A stretch of DNA of 64,000 nucleotides, taken from contig NC_057814.1 of assembly GCF_018294505.1 (NCBI RefSeq), positions 40,159,239 to 40,223,238 on the forward strand, read 5' to 3'. The notes under the pieces are model-generated. The model was not told the DNA's origin. It did no database searches and saw only the letters and a list, made by a program, of their open reading frames with translations. This DNA comes from Triticum aestivum. Taxonomy: Eukaryota > Streptophyta > Magnoliopsida > Poales > Poaceae. The first letter of the stretch is position 1. Every line of letters starts with the position of its first letter. A program made the position numbers and the translations under genes. Shown one piece after another: positions 21,635-34,900 of this stretch.

Positions 21635-24600
21635 TCAAGTGTAATAAGGCCGAAGCTGAGCTATGTTCCATGGCCGACGGGTTTCTTCCTTCGACTTGCG
21701 TGAATCTTTGTGCTCCCGAACATCGATAAGGTAGTATGACCCGTTGTGCAAGTTCTTGCTGACCACAAAGGGCCCTTCCCAAGGCGGGGATAACTTGTGT
21801 GCATCTGTTTGATCTTGGATGAGCCGGAGCACCAGATCACCTTCCTGGAAGACCCGGGACTTAACCCGGCGGCTGTGATAACGGCGCAGGTCTTGTTGGT
21901 AAATCGCCGAGCGAGCTGCTGCCACATCGCGCTGTTCGTCCAACAAGTCAAGAGCATCTTGGCGCGCCCGCTCATTATCCGCCTCAACATAAGCCGCCAC
22001 TCGAGGCGAGTGATGACGGGTGTCGCTAGGGAGGACTGCTTCTGCTCCATAAACCATGAAGAAAGGCGTGTAACCCGTAGATCTGTTAGGAGTAGTATTA
22101 ATGCTCCATAACACGGAGGGTAACTCCTCCACCCAACAACCCGGCGTCCGTTGCAAACGGACCAAAAGCCGGGGCTTAACGCCCTTCAAAATCTCCTGAT
22201 TAGCTCTCTCAGCTTGACCATTGGATTGAGGGTGAGCCACTGATGAAACATCAAGTCGAATATGCTCTCGTTGACAAAACTCCTCCATGGCGCCCTTAGA
22301 CAGATTGGTACCATTGTCAGTTATAATGTTGTGTGGGAAACCAAAGCGAAATATCACCATTTTCATGAAATGAACTGCCGTGGCCGCGTCACACTTGCTA
22401 ACTAGCTCCGCCTCCACCCACTTGGTGAACTTGTCAACTGCCACCAAAAGGTGGGTCTTCTTATCCTTGGACCTTTTAAAAGGCCCAACCATATCAAGCC
22501 CCCAGACCGCAAATGGCCAAGTAATTGGAATCATCCTCAGCTCCTGAGCCGGCACATGAGCCCGTCGCGAGAACCTCTAACAACCGTCACATCTACTAAC
22601 CAAGTCCTCCGCATCAGCATGAGCCGTCAGCCAATAAAAACCATGACGAAAAGCCTTGGCCACAAGGGATTTTGAGCCGGCATGATGGCCACAATCCCCT
22701 TCATGAATCTTACGTAAGATTTCTTGACCTTCCTCAGGGGAAACACAACGCTGGAAAGTTCCAGTGACACTGCGACGATGTAGCTCACCATTGATAATTA
22801 TCATTGACTTAGACCGCCGGGTTATTTGTCTGGCAAAAGTTTCATCCTCAGGCAATTCTCCCCGGGTCATGTAAGCCAAATATGGTACTGTCCAGTCTGG
22901 GGTAATGTGAAGAGCCACCACCAACTGTGCCTCCGGGTCAGGGACAGCCAAGTCTTCCTCTGTAGGTAACTTAACAGAAGGGTTATGCAAGATGTCCAAG
23001 AAAGTATTAGGCGGCACCGGCTTTCGCTGAGAGCCCAGCCGGCTTAATGCATCAGCCGCCTCGTTCTTCCTGCGATCGATGTGCTCTACTTGGTAACCCT
23101 GAAAGTGTCCAGCAATGGCATCAACTTCACGGCGATAAGCCGCCATGAGAGGGTCCTTGGAATCCCACTTGCCTGACACTTGTTGAGCCACTAAATCTGA
23201 GTCGCCAAAGCACCTTACCCGGCTCAAGCTCATCTCCTTAGCCATCCGAAGACCATGGAGCAAGGCCTCGTACTCAGCCGCGTTGTTAGTACAGGGAAAC
23301 ATCAACCGTAGCACATAACGAAACTTGTCACCTCGAGGGGAAGTTAATACAACTCCAGCCCCCGAGCCCTCCAATTGCCTAGACCCGTCGAAGTGAATAG
23401 TCCAGTATGTATTATCCAGTTTCTCTTCAGGCACCTGCAGCTCTGTCCAATCGTTGATGAAATCCACCAACGCTTGAGATTTGACAGCAGTGCGTGGCAC
23501 GTATTTCAGACCATGAGGCCCAAGCTCTATAGCCCACTTAGCCACTCTTCCTGTGGCTTCTCTGTTTTGGATGATATCCCCTAGGGGAGCAGAACTAACC
23601 ACAGTGATGGGGTGACCCTGGAAATAATGCTTAAGCTTCCGGCTTGCCATGAACACACCATAGACAAGCTTCTGCCAATGTGGATACCGCTGTTTGGACT
23701 CGATGAGCACTTCACTGACGTAGTAAACCGTCCGCTGAACCGGATACTCCTTACCCTCTTCCTTGCGCTCCACCACCACAGCCACACTGACGGCTCGTGT
23801 GTTAGCAGCTACATACAGTAATAAGGGCTCCTTGTCAACCGGAGCAGCAAGAACTGGGGGCTCAGCCAGCTGTCTCTTCAAATCCTCAGAAGCAGCATTA
23901 GCAGCATCATTCTAGACAAAGTCATCTGTTTTCTTCATCAACTGGTACAGTGGCATGGCCTTTTCACCCAAACGGCTTATAAACCGGCTCAAAGCAGCGG
24001 TGCGTCCTGCCAGACGCTGGACGTCGTTGATGCACGCCGGCTTAGCCAGAGAGGTTGTTGCCTTGATCTTTTCCGGGTTAGCTTCAATGCCTCTGTTAGA
24101 AACCAGGAAACCCAATAGCTTGCCTGCGGGAACACCAAAAACGCACTTGGCCGGGTTAAGCATCATCTTGTAAACCGGGAGATTATCAAAGGTTTCTCTA
24201 AGATCATCTACCAGGGTATCCTTCTCCCTGGACTTAACCACAATATCATCCACATAGGCATGAACATTGCGCCCAATCTGGTTATGAAGACAATTCTGCA
24301 CACAACGCTGATAAGTCGCCTGTGCACTCTTGAGTCCAAAAGGCATAGACACATAACAGAAGGCTCCAAAGGGAGTGATGAACGCCGTCTTCTCCTGGTC
24401 CTTAACTGCCATTTTAATCTGATGGTATCCAGAATAAGCATCCAAAAAACTTAAGCGCTCACAACCCACCGTAGCATCAATGATTTGATCAATACGGGGG
24501 AGAGCAAAAGGATCAGCCGGACAAGCCTTGTTTAAGTCCGTGTAGTCCACACACATCCGCCAGGTGCCATTCTTCTTGAGCACGAGTACCGGGTTAGCTA

Positions 24601-26078
24601 ACCATTCTGGATGAAAGACTTCAACAATAAACCCGGCCGCTAAGAGCCGGGCCACCTCCTCACCAATGGCTTTCCGCCTCTCCTCATTAAACCGCCGAAG
24701 GAATTGCCTGACCGGCTTAAATTTCGGATCAATATTGAGAGTGTGCTCAGCGAGTTCTCTAGGTACACCTGGCATGTCAGAAGGTTTCCATGCAAAAATG
24801 TCCCTGTTCTCACGGATGAACTCGATGAGCGCGCTTTCCTATTTTGGATCCAGATTGGCACTGATGCTAAACTGCTGAGATGAGTCACCTGGAACGAAGT
24901 CAACAAGTTTAGTCTCATCAGCTGACTTAAATTTCATTGCCGACTCATGCTCCGTGGTCGGCTTTTTCAAAGATGTCATATCTGCCGGGTCAACATTGTC
25001 CTTGTAAAACATCAACTCCTCTGTTGCACAAACAGATTCTGCATAAGCTGTGTCACCTTCCTCACACTCCAAGGCTATCTTTCGGCTGCCATGAACCGTA
25101 ATGGTCCCATTGTGACCCGGCATCTTGAGCTGTAAATACACGTAACACGGCCGTGCCATGTACTTGGCGTAAGCCGGCCGCCCAAATATAGCATGATACG
25201 GACTTCTTATCTTAACCACCTCAAAGGTCAACTTTTCCGCCCTGTAGTTGTACTCATCTCCAAAAGCCACTTCCAGCTCGATCTTACCAACTGGATATGC
25301 CGACTTACCAGGCACCACACCATGGAAACCAATCTTGGACTGGCTGAGGTTCTTATCAATCAACCCCATACGACGGAAGGTCTCATAATAGAGGATGTTG
25401 ATGCTGCTGCCTCCGTCCATGAGCACTTAAGCGAACTTATATCCCCCCACCTGAGGAGCCACCACCAGGGCCAGGTGACCCGGATTATCAACCCGGGGAG
25501 GGTGATCTTCCCTACTCCACACAATAGGCTGCTCAGACCATCTTAAATAGCGTGGAACCGCCGGCTCAACAGCATTCACAGCCCTCTTATGGAGCTTCTG
25601 ATCTCGCTTGCACAAACTGGTGGTAAACACATGATACTGTCCACCATTGAGCTGCTTTGGATTGGTCTGGTATCCCCCTGCTGCTATTGATGACCCTGGC
25701 CGGACTGCTGATTAAAGCCCCCTTGAACATTCTGAGGATTGGTATTTGAGCCGCCGCCCGGGCCATGAAAGCCGCCGGCGCCTGAGCCGCCGCCCGAGCC
25801 ATTGTTCCAATTAAAGGCATTGGAATTCTTAAAAGCCTTCATGATTGCGCAATCTTTCCATAGATGAGTAGCTGGCTTCTCCCTAGAGCCATGCCTTGGA
25901 CAAGGCTCATTCAACAACTGCTCAAGCGTCGGGCCTGACCCGCCGGCTCGGGGAGGTGGCCTCCCCTTACGTCGCTGGTTGTTACCCTGTGAGCTGGCGT
26001 TGGCCACAAACTCTATGCTGCCATCAGCCTTACGCTTGCTACCTCCTTGGTTTGCCGGGTTATGCTGAGGACCCTTGC
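21635..26078 (-). pseudogene. gag C-terminus, protease and pol of element B
   Basis: Minus-strand remnants in order: Gag tail (MANASSQGNN), protease (VLMDGGSSINILYY), RT with YVDDIVVKS (24775-23912), RNaseH (IHFDGSRQLEGSG), integrase zinc finger (GDCGHHAGSK), and the integrase core with TDNGTNL and GQAERANQEIL, ending QLRPYYT. Compared with element A, lesions are a TAG plus a one-base loss in a G-run near 25665-25690, a TAA near 25427-25429 before the protease active site, TGG to TAG near 23909-23911, and CAG to TAG near 22574-22576. A further TAG at 24839-24841 is shared with A. Element A interrupts this gene at its right end; the 5' part is at 38944-40883. Confidence 0.9.
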
Positions 26079-26595
26079 TGTCGTGGAATTGTCACGGCAG
26101 ATGTCCTTGGGTTAGGACTTAGTCGTGGAGCCATCGCAATTGGGAAGCTTGAAGGGGTTAAGTGGGACAAGGAACACGAGGGTTTATACTGGTTCGGCCC
26201 CTTACGGTGAAGGTAAAAGCCTACGTCCAGTTGAGGTGGTATTAATCAGGGTTTCGATAACCAGGGAGCTAAACAGCTATGCCCGGCTCTCGATCAGATT
26301 GTTGTCGCCCCTAAACCGCTGTCGGGTCGTCCCTTTAAATAGGGAGGTTGACACCCAGCGGCCCTTAGAGTCCCGGCCGGCTCATAAGAGTGTCCGGCTC
26401 GGACTCTAAACAATACTTGCCTTACACTACAAGTCTACTATAACAATAAAGATTGTACTACGGGCTTTAAGCCATCGCCGGGTCTCAGCCCATCTCTGGC
26501 CCATTATCTTGAAACTTAGCTCCGGGCTTCTGGCAATGACCCTTAGAGTAACCCGGCCCTCCTGGCGGGTGACTCCCAGGTCTATATCCTCAACA
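26079..26595 (-). repeat. 3' LTR of element A
   Basis: Starts TGTCGTGGAATTGTC and ends ATATCCTCAACA. The polypurine tract follows at 26596-26610 (minus strand CAATCTGGGGCCTAA). Its copy of the LTR promoter TATA is changed (CTTTAAATAG near 26331). Confidence 0.92.
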
Positions 26596-26879
26596 TTAGG
26601 CCCCAGATTGACTTGAGCCGGCTCGTGTCAATCTTCAACTCTGCCGACAGAAAAAATCTCCGGCTTACCGTTCGTGTGAAGGCCATAACCCGGAGTGACG
26701 TCATTCTCCGGACTCCGGATAATCCGCCGTGACGTCATCCTCCATTAAGTCCGGTTTTTACTCCGCCAGATCCGCAACAGATCTCGGCTTTTACTGTCTT
26801 TGCGAAAATCGAGGCGCCGTGAGGGGGAGATAACCACGCCGTGGTCTCCTTGAATCTCGCGCCCACTTATGACTTACCT

Positions 26880-26887
26880 TATAAATA
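26880..26887 (+). promoter_or_regulatory. TATA box of the antisense gene in A
   Basis: TATAAATA about 285 bp inside the 3' LTR, followed by a CT-rich leader and a 5' UTR exon ending at 27061 before a GTGAGT donor. The intron runs to an acceptor at 27659-27660. Confidence 0.65.
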
Positions 26888-27676
26888 GGCCGGCCCGGCA
26901 CTCTCTTCTCACACTCTCCTTCTTCTTCCTCGCGCTGTCGTTCCTCTGCCCGAGCTTCTGCCGCCGCCGCCGCCGCGCCCCTGATCTTCATCGACCCGGC
27001 CGCTGCATCACCCTGACCCGGACCAGACTCACGGCGGCGACCTCCGCTCTTTCCAACTCTGGTGAGTCTCCTCTGCCTTGCTAGAACAGATCTGCGGTAG
27101 GGTTCTTTCAGTTCTTCGTGTTCATCTCCATTGCCCACAGACTCGGTAGTTCTTGTTGCCACTGTAGTTAGTTGATCTTTAACCTCGCGTAGAACCACTG
27201 CGGTAGAGGTTTGAGACCCATTTCATCTATAAGAAAACCCTCTTTTTACTGCATAAAAACTGTGTTCAACCTCAAGAACTTCTTCTGCCTCTGTTTTTTA
27301 GGTCTAGAAAATTTTCATCTTGCCCGACCATTTTGATCCGAAAAAGTTACTGTAATATGTGAAATCTGTTTTACCACACTTAGTAAAAACTGCAGCCCTT
27401 GAATCTTGGCGGCTTATGCTTCCGACTTAAAGAAAACACGCGCCGTAGAACTTTCCGGTTTAAAGAGAACCATGCTCTGTAGTATCCTTCCGACTTAACC
27501 GCAGTAAGCCGTAGATGACCAACTCATCCTGAATGCCCCGACGGCTTAGATAACCCACCATATCAATACATACCATTAGTCCCCTTCATAAGCCGTCACT
27601 GTAGTTTGAATGATAAACTCCCGGCTTATAATTAACCCGGACACTTTCTCTTTATCATAGATCACCAACCGTCACC

Positions 27677-30600
27677 ATGCCTCCCAAAGCTCCCATCACT
27701 TGCAACTGGATGAGATCCAACGTCACTGATGAGACCCTGGCCAACTTCGTTAAGTCCGGATATCTGCCCAGGAAGGAAGTGATGTCCTACCGTGCCCCTG
27801 ACCCGTCCGAAGAAAGACCTCAGCCGAGGGACGGGGAGGTAGTGATCTTTGCAGACCATATGAGCCGGGGCTTCGCACCGCCCGGCTCAAAATTCTTCCG
27901 GGACGTGCTCAACTTCTTTGACCTTCGGCCTCAGGATATAGGACCCAATTCCATATCCAACATCTGCAACTTCCAAGTTTTTTGTGAAGTATATCTTGGA
28001 GAAGAGCCGAGTCTGCTGCTCTTCAGAGAGCTGTTTTATTTGAACCGCCAAACCGAGTGCGCAAACGGTCCAAGTCTAGAGTTAGGCGGCATCTCCATCC
28101 AACGGCGCAGGGACTGTCTATTTCCTTACGCAGAACCGCCAAGTCACCCCAAGGACTGGAACATGACTTGGTTCTACTGCCAAGACACGTCCCCGGCTGA
28201 TGAGAGCCCGCTGCCCGGCTTTCGCCCAACGCGCCTGGAGCCGACTCATCCGCTATCCGACAAGCTGACTGCCGCGGAACGCCAGCCTCTGCTTCCAACG
28301 ATCAATAAGATCAAGGCCCTGCTAGGCAACGGTCTGAACGGAATAGACCTGGTCCGGGTCTGGATCTCATGGCGGGTGATCCCATTGAGCCGCCGCCCCG
28401 GCTTAATGTGTGAGTACACCGGGCGAAAGGATGACCCGCAGAGGCACAGTCGCAACGACCTTCCAGAAGACGTTGCCGAAGAAGAGACCAAGGCTCTATT
28501 AAACGAGAGCCTGGCAGACTGTGGAAGAACCGGGCTAGCCCCGTTCTGCAAGACCAATCCAGCCCCAGCGGTAAGCCGCTGACTTTAACCTTTCCATTTT
28601 TTTTACCTGTCATCTTACTAAGAACTCATTACTGTATTTCTCAGGCTGATGATAAATTCTGGCGGGTCAAGTATGACCATGAGGCGGCCAAGAAGGCCAG
28701 GAAGGCGAAGAAAGCCGCCAAGAGAGCCGCCCCTCGCAAAAAGGGAAACAGACCCACTGCTTCGGAGCTGCTGCAATTAAGCGATAGCTCCGAGTCAGAG
28801 GTAACCCTTAAACCTTTAAACTCTTGCCATATTTATTGTTTGCTGCTGTCCACTTTACCATCATTTTGCTTATTGACAGGATGACACCGGCGCCAGTAAC
28901 CCGGTGATTGAAGAGGTAACATTACTCCCCTCCGACTCGGAGCCTTTGCCACAGCTGAAAGTCCGAAGGGTAACCCGGAAAGTAAGCTTTTCTCATCCAT
29001 TAGCTCATCAAGACCCTCAATTTCTTTTGAAGCAGCAGGTTCACGAAAGCCGGCGTCTCACCCGGGCCCGCAAGGACACCGACCTCTCCGCCGGGTTACC
29101 CGACGCGACAAGGAAACGTCGCACCGAGGTCTTTTCTCACTTGTACCCTTTTCATCCGTTGGCGGGTGTTATCCGTCAACCACTTAATTCTTCTGACTCC
29201 AATTACCAGGAGACCTCCCCCTCTTCGGGTGACTCCATGCAGTCAAGTCTGCCGGCCTTCAAGACTGCACCCGGGTAATAACAATCACCTTACATTATCT
29301 GTCTGTATTTACTCTTTGTATGCCTAACACTTCTGTCTTTTCAGTGCCCAGGCAAAGCTCACCAAAAGAGCAAAGAAGACCAGGTCAGCCGGAGTGCCGG
29401 ACTTGCCTGAGCCGGAGACGACGGCTCAAGATCCGCCAGCCGCCTCCGAGGCCACCATTCCCATGGATACGGCGCCTGAAGCCCCTGCCCCGACCACCAA
29501 GACAACGACCGAAGCGTCAGCTAATCCGGAGGCCTCCGGCTCAACCCCACCGGCTAACGACCCGGACGTGGTAATTACCCGGACGGAGTATGTTGAGCCG
29601 GGGAGGCCGACCGCACTGGCCCAATGCTCCGCGAAGGGGGAGCTGCTGCAACCCCACCGGGTGAATCTGGATCTCTCGGGCTACACCGATTTAAGCATTG
29701 GAGAGCTTGTCTCAGGCTACATCAGCCAAGTTCACAAGAGCCGAGACGCCGAGATCGCCATGGTCAACCAGATCCAACAGAAATCTGAGGTAACCTTCTG
29801 CTGTCTTCTTACTTTCCGCATAGTGATCCTTGTCATGCTAGCCCCCAAGTCTAGACTTATACTTGGCATATGTTGTAGACTTAGAGTCCGGCTTACTGAA
29901 CTGAACCGGCAGTACATAGATAGACACGTTCAATATGCATTAGCCCCCAAGTGCCAAGTGTCTTTGCTTGGAAAGTGCTTGGGACTTTATAGAATGACTG
30001 TTAATAACCCGGAAATATATGCAGGCTACTGGCAAGAAATTTGAGTCGGACCTTGCGGGTCTCAAGAGCCGGTTAAAAACTCAAGAGATGGAGACCCGGA
30101 AGGCGAATGCCAAGTTTGTCTCCAGCATCGCCGCTCAGGAGAAATTGAAGACTGAATTCGACGCTGAGCGGAAGGCCTGGGCTGAGGAGAAAGCCGCACT
30201 GGTGACCCGGGCAGAACAGGCGGAGAAGGCCCTCACTGAGAAGACCGCTGAGCTCTCCAGCCTAAAGCGCCAGGTTTCCCAGATGGTGGCTGCTATCTTC
30301 GGTAAGTCGCCTCGCCGGCTTTCATCAAGTCTGTATATGTTATAATTCATCCTTGTCACCGGCTTACCTGATCTTTATTTAAACAGGTCCCAGGAGTGCC
30401 AACCTGAACCAGAGCGTGGTCACCAAGCTAAAGGCCGTGTACACCCTGGTGGAACAACTCTACACCGGGTCACAGCGCGCCTTAGCTGTGGTGGCCCTAT
30501 CCAATGAGGTGCCAACCCATCTGGCCGAAGTCCTGCGCCGGCTTGCTGTTCTGCCACAACGGATCCAGGAGCTACGCCGAGCCTCCGCAAGATCCGGAGC

Positions 30601-31025
30601 AATTGCCGCGCTGAGCCGGGCCAAGGCATTCCTGCCGGAGCTAGACCCGGCAGACATCGCCCTGGGTTACCCGAGCCTGAAGGAAGACGGCTCAGCCTTC
30701 GACCAGAAGGATTTCGCGGCATGCGTGAAGGCTGTACGCCCGGTGGCCACCATCATCGGGAACGACACCGACTTAACCAAGTATCAGCCGGGGTACAACG
30801 CGGAGAATCAGAGGAATTCCAACCCCTCGCTATGAAGCTCTTAGTCTGATTCCTCCGGCTCGCCAACACACCTACGCCCCCGAGATTGACCCGGCCGGGT
30901 TAATTGACGAAGAAGCTCAGTTCGAAGCTCTCAGCGGCATCAACTGGAAGTCGTCGACCTTTGAAGCCTTGGGATCAGCCGGAGCAGAAGATGAGCCGGG
31001 GACTTCGACTCAGCAGGCGTCATAA
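27677..31025 (+). pseudogene. Spliced antisense gene of element A (putative gypsy-type transposase domain)
   Basis: Exons are 27661-28570 (ATG 27677, MPPKAPITCNW), 28645-28800, 28880-29274, 29345-29789, 30025-30301 and 30387-31025, after a non-coding exon ending at 27061. Splice positions match those in B, and exons 3, 4 and 6 have identical lengths (156, 395 and 277 nt). Exon 2 is intact, with the Transposase_28-type motifs FFDLRPQDIGP and LFRELFYLNRQ. A basic KKARKAKKAAKRAAPRKKG segment and a coiled coil follow. One extra base near 30813 shifts the frame, giving an early stop at 30833-30835; the ancestral stop is TAA at 31023-31025. Without that shift the protein would be about 920 residues. 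It converges with pol. Its role in the retroelement cycle is unknown. Confidence 0.78.
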
Positions 31026-31439
31026 ACCGGCTAGCGGCTCACCAAACAACGCTCCACCCTTGAAACTTTGAAAGATTTTTGTAATAGAATAAGTGCAACA
31101 ATTTATCTCTGCCGTGCCATCGTGCACGTAATGAATGCTGAAATCCTTTGAAGTCATTCTTTTGATGCTCCTCCGGGTCATAATTATCCTTCGTGCTTCT
31201 CAAAAAAAAGTACCTTCAAGCATCTGCATAGAAAGGTAAATCACAAGTCTCAAGACGGCTTACCACCCTCCGGATTAAATGACCCGGGTAGCATGGTTGG
31301 TATCTTAACTCTAATGGACTTGTCTTGATGACATCCAGGATGTTCAATTAACAAGATAACTCCAAAATTAAGCCGGTCAAGCGAAACCCGGCCATGCACA
31401 CGTTGTCATAATCAGAGTAGACTTTGCGATAAATCGGAA

Positions 31440-31860
31440 CTTAGGGGCTTCCAGTTCGAATACGACCAGAGACCCGGCCCGAAAGGGGTTTAAGCCAAGA
31501 TTCGGATACGATCATATAGCCCCCAATGGGTGTGGCGATGCCAATCAAGAGGGTACCGACAGCTATGTTCTCTTGGGTTCGAATACGACCCATGTTTGAA
31601 CAGGAAGCCCCCAAGTGATTCTGAAAATTGTTTAACGACGCTGATTCGAATACGATCCACGTCGGTTCTCAGAGGGGTTACACTATGATTCAAATATGAC
31701 CAAAGGCAACCTCCCAATGAGCTCGGCACTTTGCCAATCAAATGGGTATCGACAGCTATGTTCTCTTTGGTTCGAATACGACCCATGTTTGAACAGGAAG
31801 CCCCCAAGTGATCTTACTGCTTACGGCTAGACTCAAATGCGATCATAAGCCGGATCCTCC
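31440..31860. repeat. TTCGAATACGA motif array in A
   Basis: Six or so TTCGAATACGA-like motifs (near 31455, 31500, 31578, 31643, 31774 and one degenerate) alternate with AAGCCCCCAAGTGA in the gap between the 3' ends of the antisense gene and pol. Confidence 0.8.
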
Positions 31861-31978
31861 TTTCAAATTAGTATGACACGTATATTTGGAGGAGAAAAAA
31901 GGACAGAGGTCCTGCTTTATTGCTTATCATAATATATATATGTCTGAGATAAATATGTACACCACAAGAGCCGGTAGC

Positions 31979-34900
31979 TCAAGTGTAATAAGGCCGAAGC
32001 TGAGCGATATTCCACGGCCGACGGGTCTCCTCCTCAGATTTACGCGAATCTTTACGCTCCCGAACATCAATGAGGTAATATGACCCGTTGTGCAAGTTCT
32101 TACTGACCACAAAGGGCCCTTCCCAAGGTGGGGATAACTTGTGTGCATCTGTTTGATCCTGGATGAGCCGGAGCACAAGGTCGCCTTCCTGGAAGACCCG
32201 GGTTTTGACCCGGCGGCTATGATAACGGCGCAGGTCTTGTTGGTAAATCGCTGAACGGGCTGCTGCCACATCACGCTGTTCATCCAACAAGTCCAGAGCA
32301 ACTTGGCGCGCCTGTTCATTGTCCGTCTCAACATAAGCCGCCACACGAGGTGAATCGTGACGGATGTCGCTAGGGAGGACCGCTTCTGCCCCATAAACCA
32401 TGAAGAAAGGCGTGAAGCCAGTAGACCTGTTAGGAGTAGTGTTGATGCTCCATAAGACGGAGGGCAACTCCTCCACCCAACAACCCGGCGTCCGTTGCAA
32501 AGGGACCAAAAGCCGGGGTTTGATGCCCTTCAGAATCTCCTGGTTAGCTCTCTCAGCTTGACCATTGGACTGGGGATGAGCCACTGAAGAAACATCAAGC
32601 CGGATATGCTCTCGTTGACAAAACTCCTCCATAGCGCCTTTGGACAGATTAGTGCCATTGTCTGTTATGATGCTGTGCGGAAAGCCGAAGCGGAAGATCA
32701 CCTTTTTCATAAATTGAACCGCCGTGGCTGCATCACACTTGCTAACTGGCTCAGCTTCCACCCACTTCGTGAATTTGTCCACTGCCACCAAGAGGTGGGT
32801 CTTCTTATCCTTGGACCGTTTAAAAGGCCCGACCATATCAAGCCCCCAGACCGCAAAGGGCCAAGTGATCGGGATCATCCTCAATTCCTGAGCCGGCACA
32901 TGAGCCCGTCGGGAGAACCTCTGACAACCATCACACTTACTGACCAAGTCCTCCGCATCAGCGTGAGCCGTCAACCAATAAAAACCATGACGGAATGCCT
33001 TGGCCACAAGGGATTTTGAGCCGGCATGATGGCCGCAATCCCCTTCATGGATCTCGCGCAAGATCTCTTGACCTTCCTCAGGGGAAATACAACGCTGAAA
33101 TACCCCTGAAACACTGCGATGATGCAACTCGCCGTTGATAACAATCATTGACTTGGCCCGCCGGATTATTTGCCTGGCCAAAGTTTCATCCTCAGGCAAC
33201 TCTCCCCGGGTTATATAAACCAAGTACGGCATTGTCCAGTCTGGTATGACATGAAGAGCCGCCACCAGTCGTGCCTCCGGGTCAGGGATAGCCAAGTCCT
33301 CCTCTGTAGGCAACTTAACCGAAGGGTTATATAGGACATCCAGGAAAGTGTTAGGCGGCACCGGCTTTCGCTGAGAGCCGAGCCGGCTTAAAGCATCAGC
33401 CGCCTCGTTCTTCCTGCGATCAATGTGCTCCACTTGATATCCCTGAAAGTGCCCAGCAATGGCATCAACCTCGCGGCGATAAGCCGCCATGAGGGGATCC
33501 TTAGAATCCCAAGTGCCTGATACTTGTTGAACCACCAAATCTGAGTCCCCAAAGCACCGTACCCGGCTTAAGCTCATCTCCTTAGCCACCCGAAGACCGT
33601 GGAGTAAGGCCTCGTATTCAGCCGCATTGTTAGTGCAAGGAAACATCAATTGTAGCACATACTGGAACTTGTCACCCCTAGGGGAAGCCAATACAACACC
33701 AGCCCCCGAGCCCTCCAGCTGCCTGGACCCATCAAAGTGAATAGTCCAATAGGTGTTATCCGGCTTCTGCTCAGGCACTTGCGACTCTGTCCAATCATTA
33801 ATAAAATCCACCAAAGCCTGAGACTTAACAGCAGTGCGTGGCACATATTTGAGGCCATGAGGCCCAAGCTCAATAGCCCACTTAGCAATTCTCCCTGTAG
33901 CCTCTCGGTTCTGGATAATATCCCCAAGAGGGGCAGAACTGACCACAGTGATGGGATGACCCTGAAAATAATGCTTGAGTTTCCGGCTCGCCATGAACAC
34001 ACCATATACAAGCTTCTGCCAGTGCGGGTATCGCTGCTTGGACTCAATAAGCACCTCACTGACATAATAAACCGGCCGCTGAACCGGATGCTCCTTACCC
34101 GTCTCCTTACGCTCCACCACCATAGCCACACTGACGGCTCGTGTGTTTGCCGCCACATACAGTAGCAAGGGCTCCTTATCAACCGGAGCAGCAAGGACGG
34201 GGGGCTCTGCCAGTTGCTTTTTCAAATCCTCGAAGGCGGTATTAGCTGCATCATTCCAGACAAAGTTATCCGTTTTCTTCATCAACTGATATAAGGGCAT
34301 AGCCTTCTCACCCAAGCGGCTTATGAACCGGCTTAAAGCAGCGATGCGACCTGCCAAACGCTGAACATCATTTATACATGCCGGCTTAGCTAGAGAAGTG
34401 ATAGCTTTGATCTTCTCCGGGTTAGCTTCAATTCCTCTGTCAGAAACCAAGAAGCCCAATAGCTTGCCCGCAGGAACACCAAAAACACATTTGGCCGGGT
34501 TAAGCATCATCTTGTAGACCCGGAGATTATCGAAGGTTTCCCTTAAGTCATCTATCAGGGTTTCCTCCTTGATGGACTTAACCACAATATCGTCCACGTA
34601 AGCGTGAACATTGCGCCCGATCTGTTTATGGAGACAATTCTGTACACAACGCTGGTAAGTCGCCTGCGCACACTTGAGCCCAAAGGGCATAGAGACATAG
34701 CAGAAGGCTCCAAAGGGAGTGATGAACGCCGTCTTCTCCTGGTCCTTAACTGCCATCTTAATCTGATGATACCCGGAATAGGCATCCAAGAAACTTAAGC
34801 GTGCACAACCTGCCGTAGCATCAATGATCTGATCAATACGGGGGAGAGCAAAAGGATCAGCCGGACACGCCTTGTTCAAGTCCGTGTAGTCCACACACAT

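Noticed and set aside
33646..34785. Alternative-frame ORFs over RT and RNaseH of element A on both strands
   Set aside because: The same pattern recurs at the equivalent place in B; shadows of pol.
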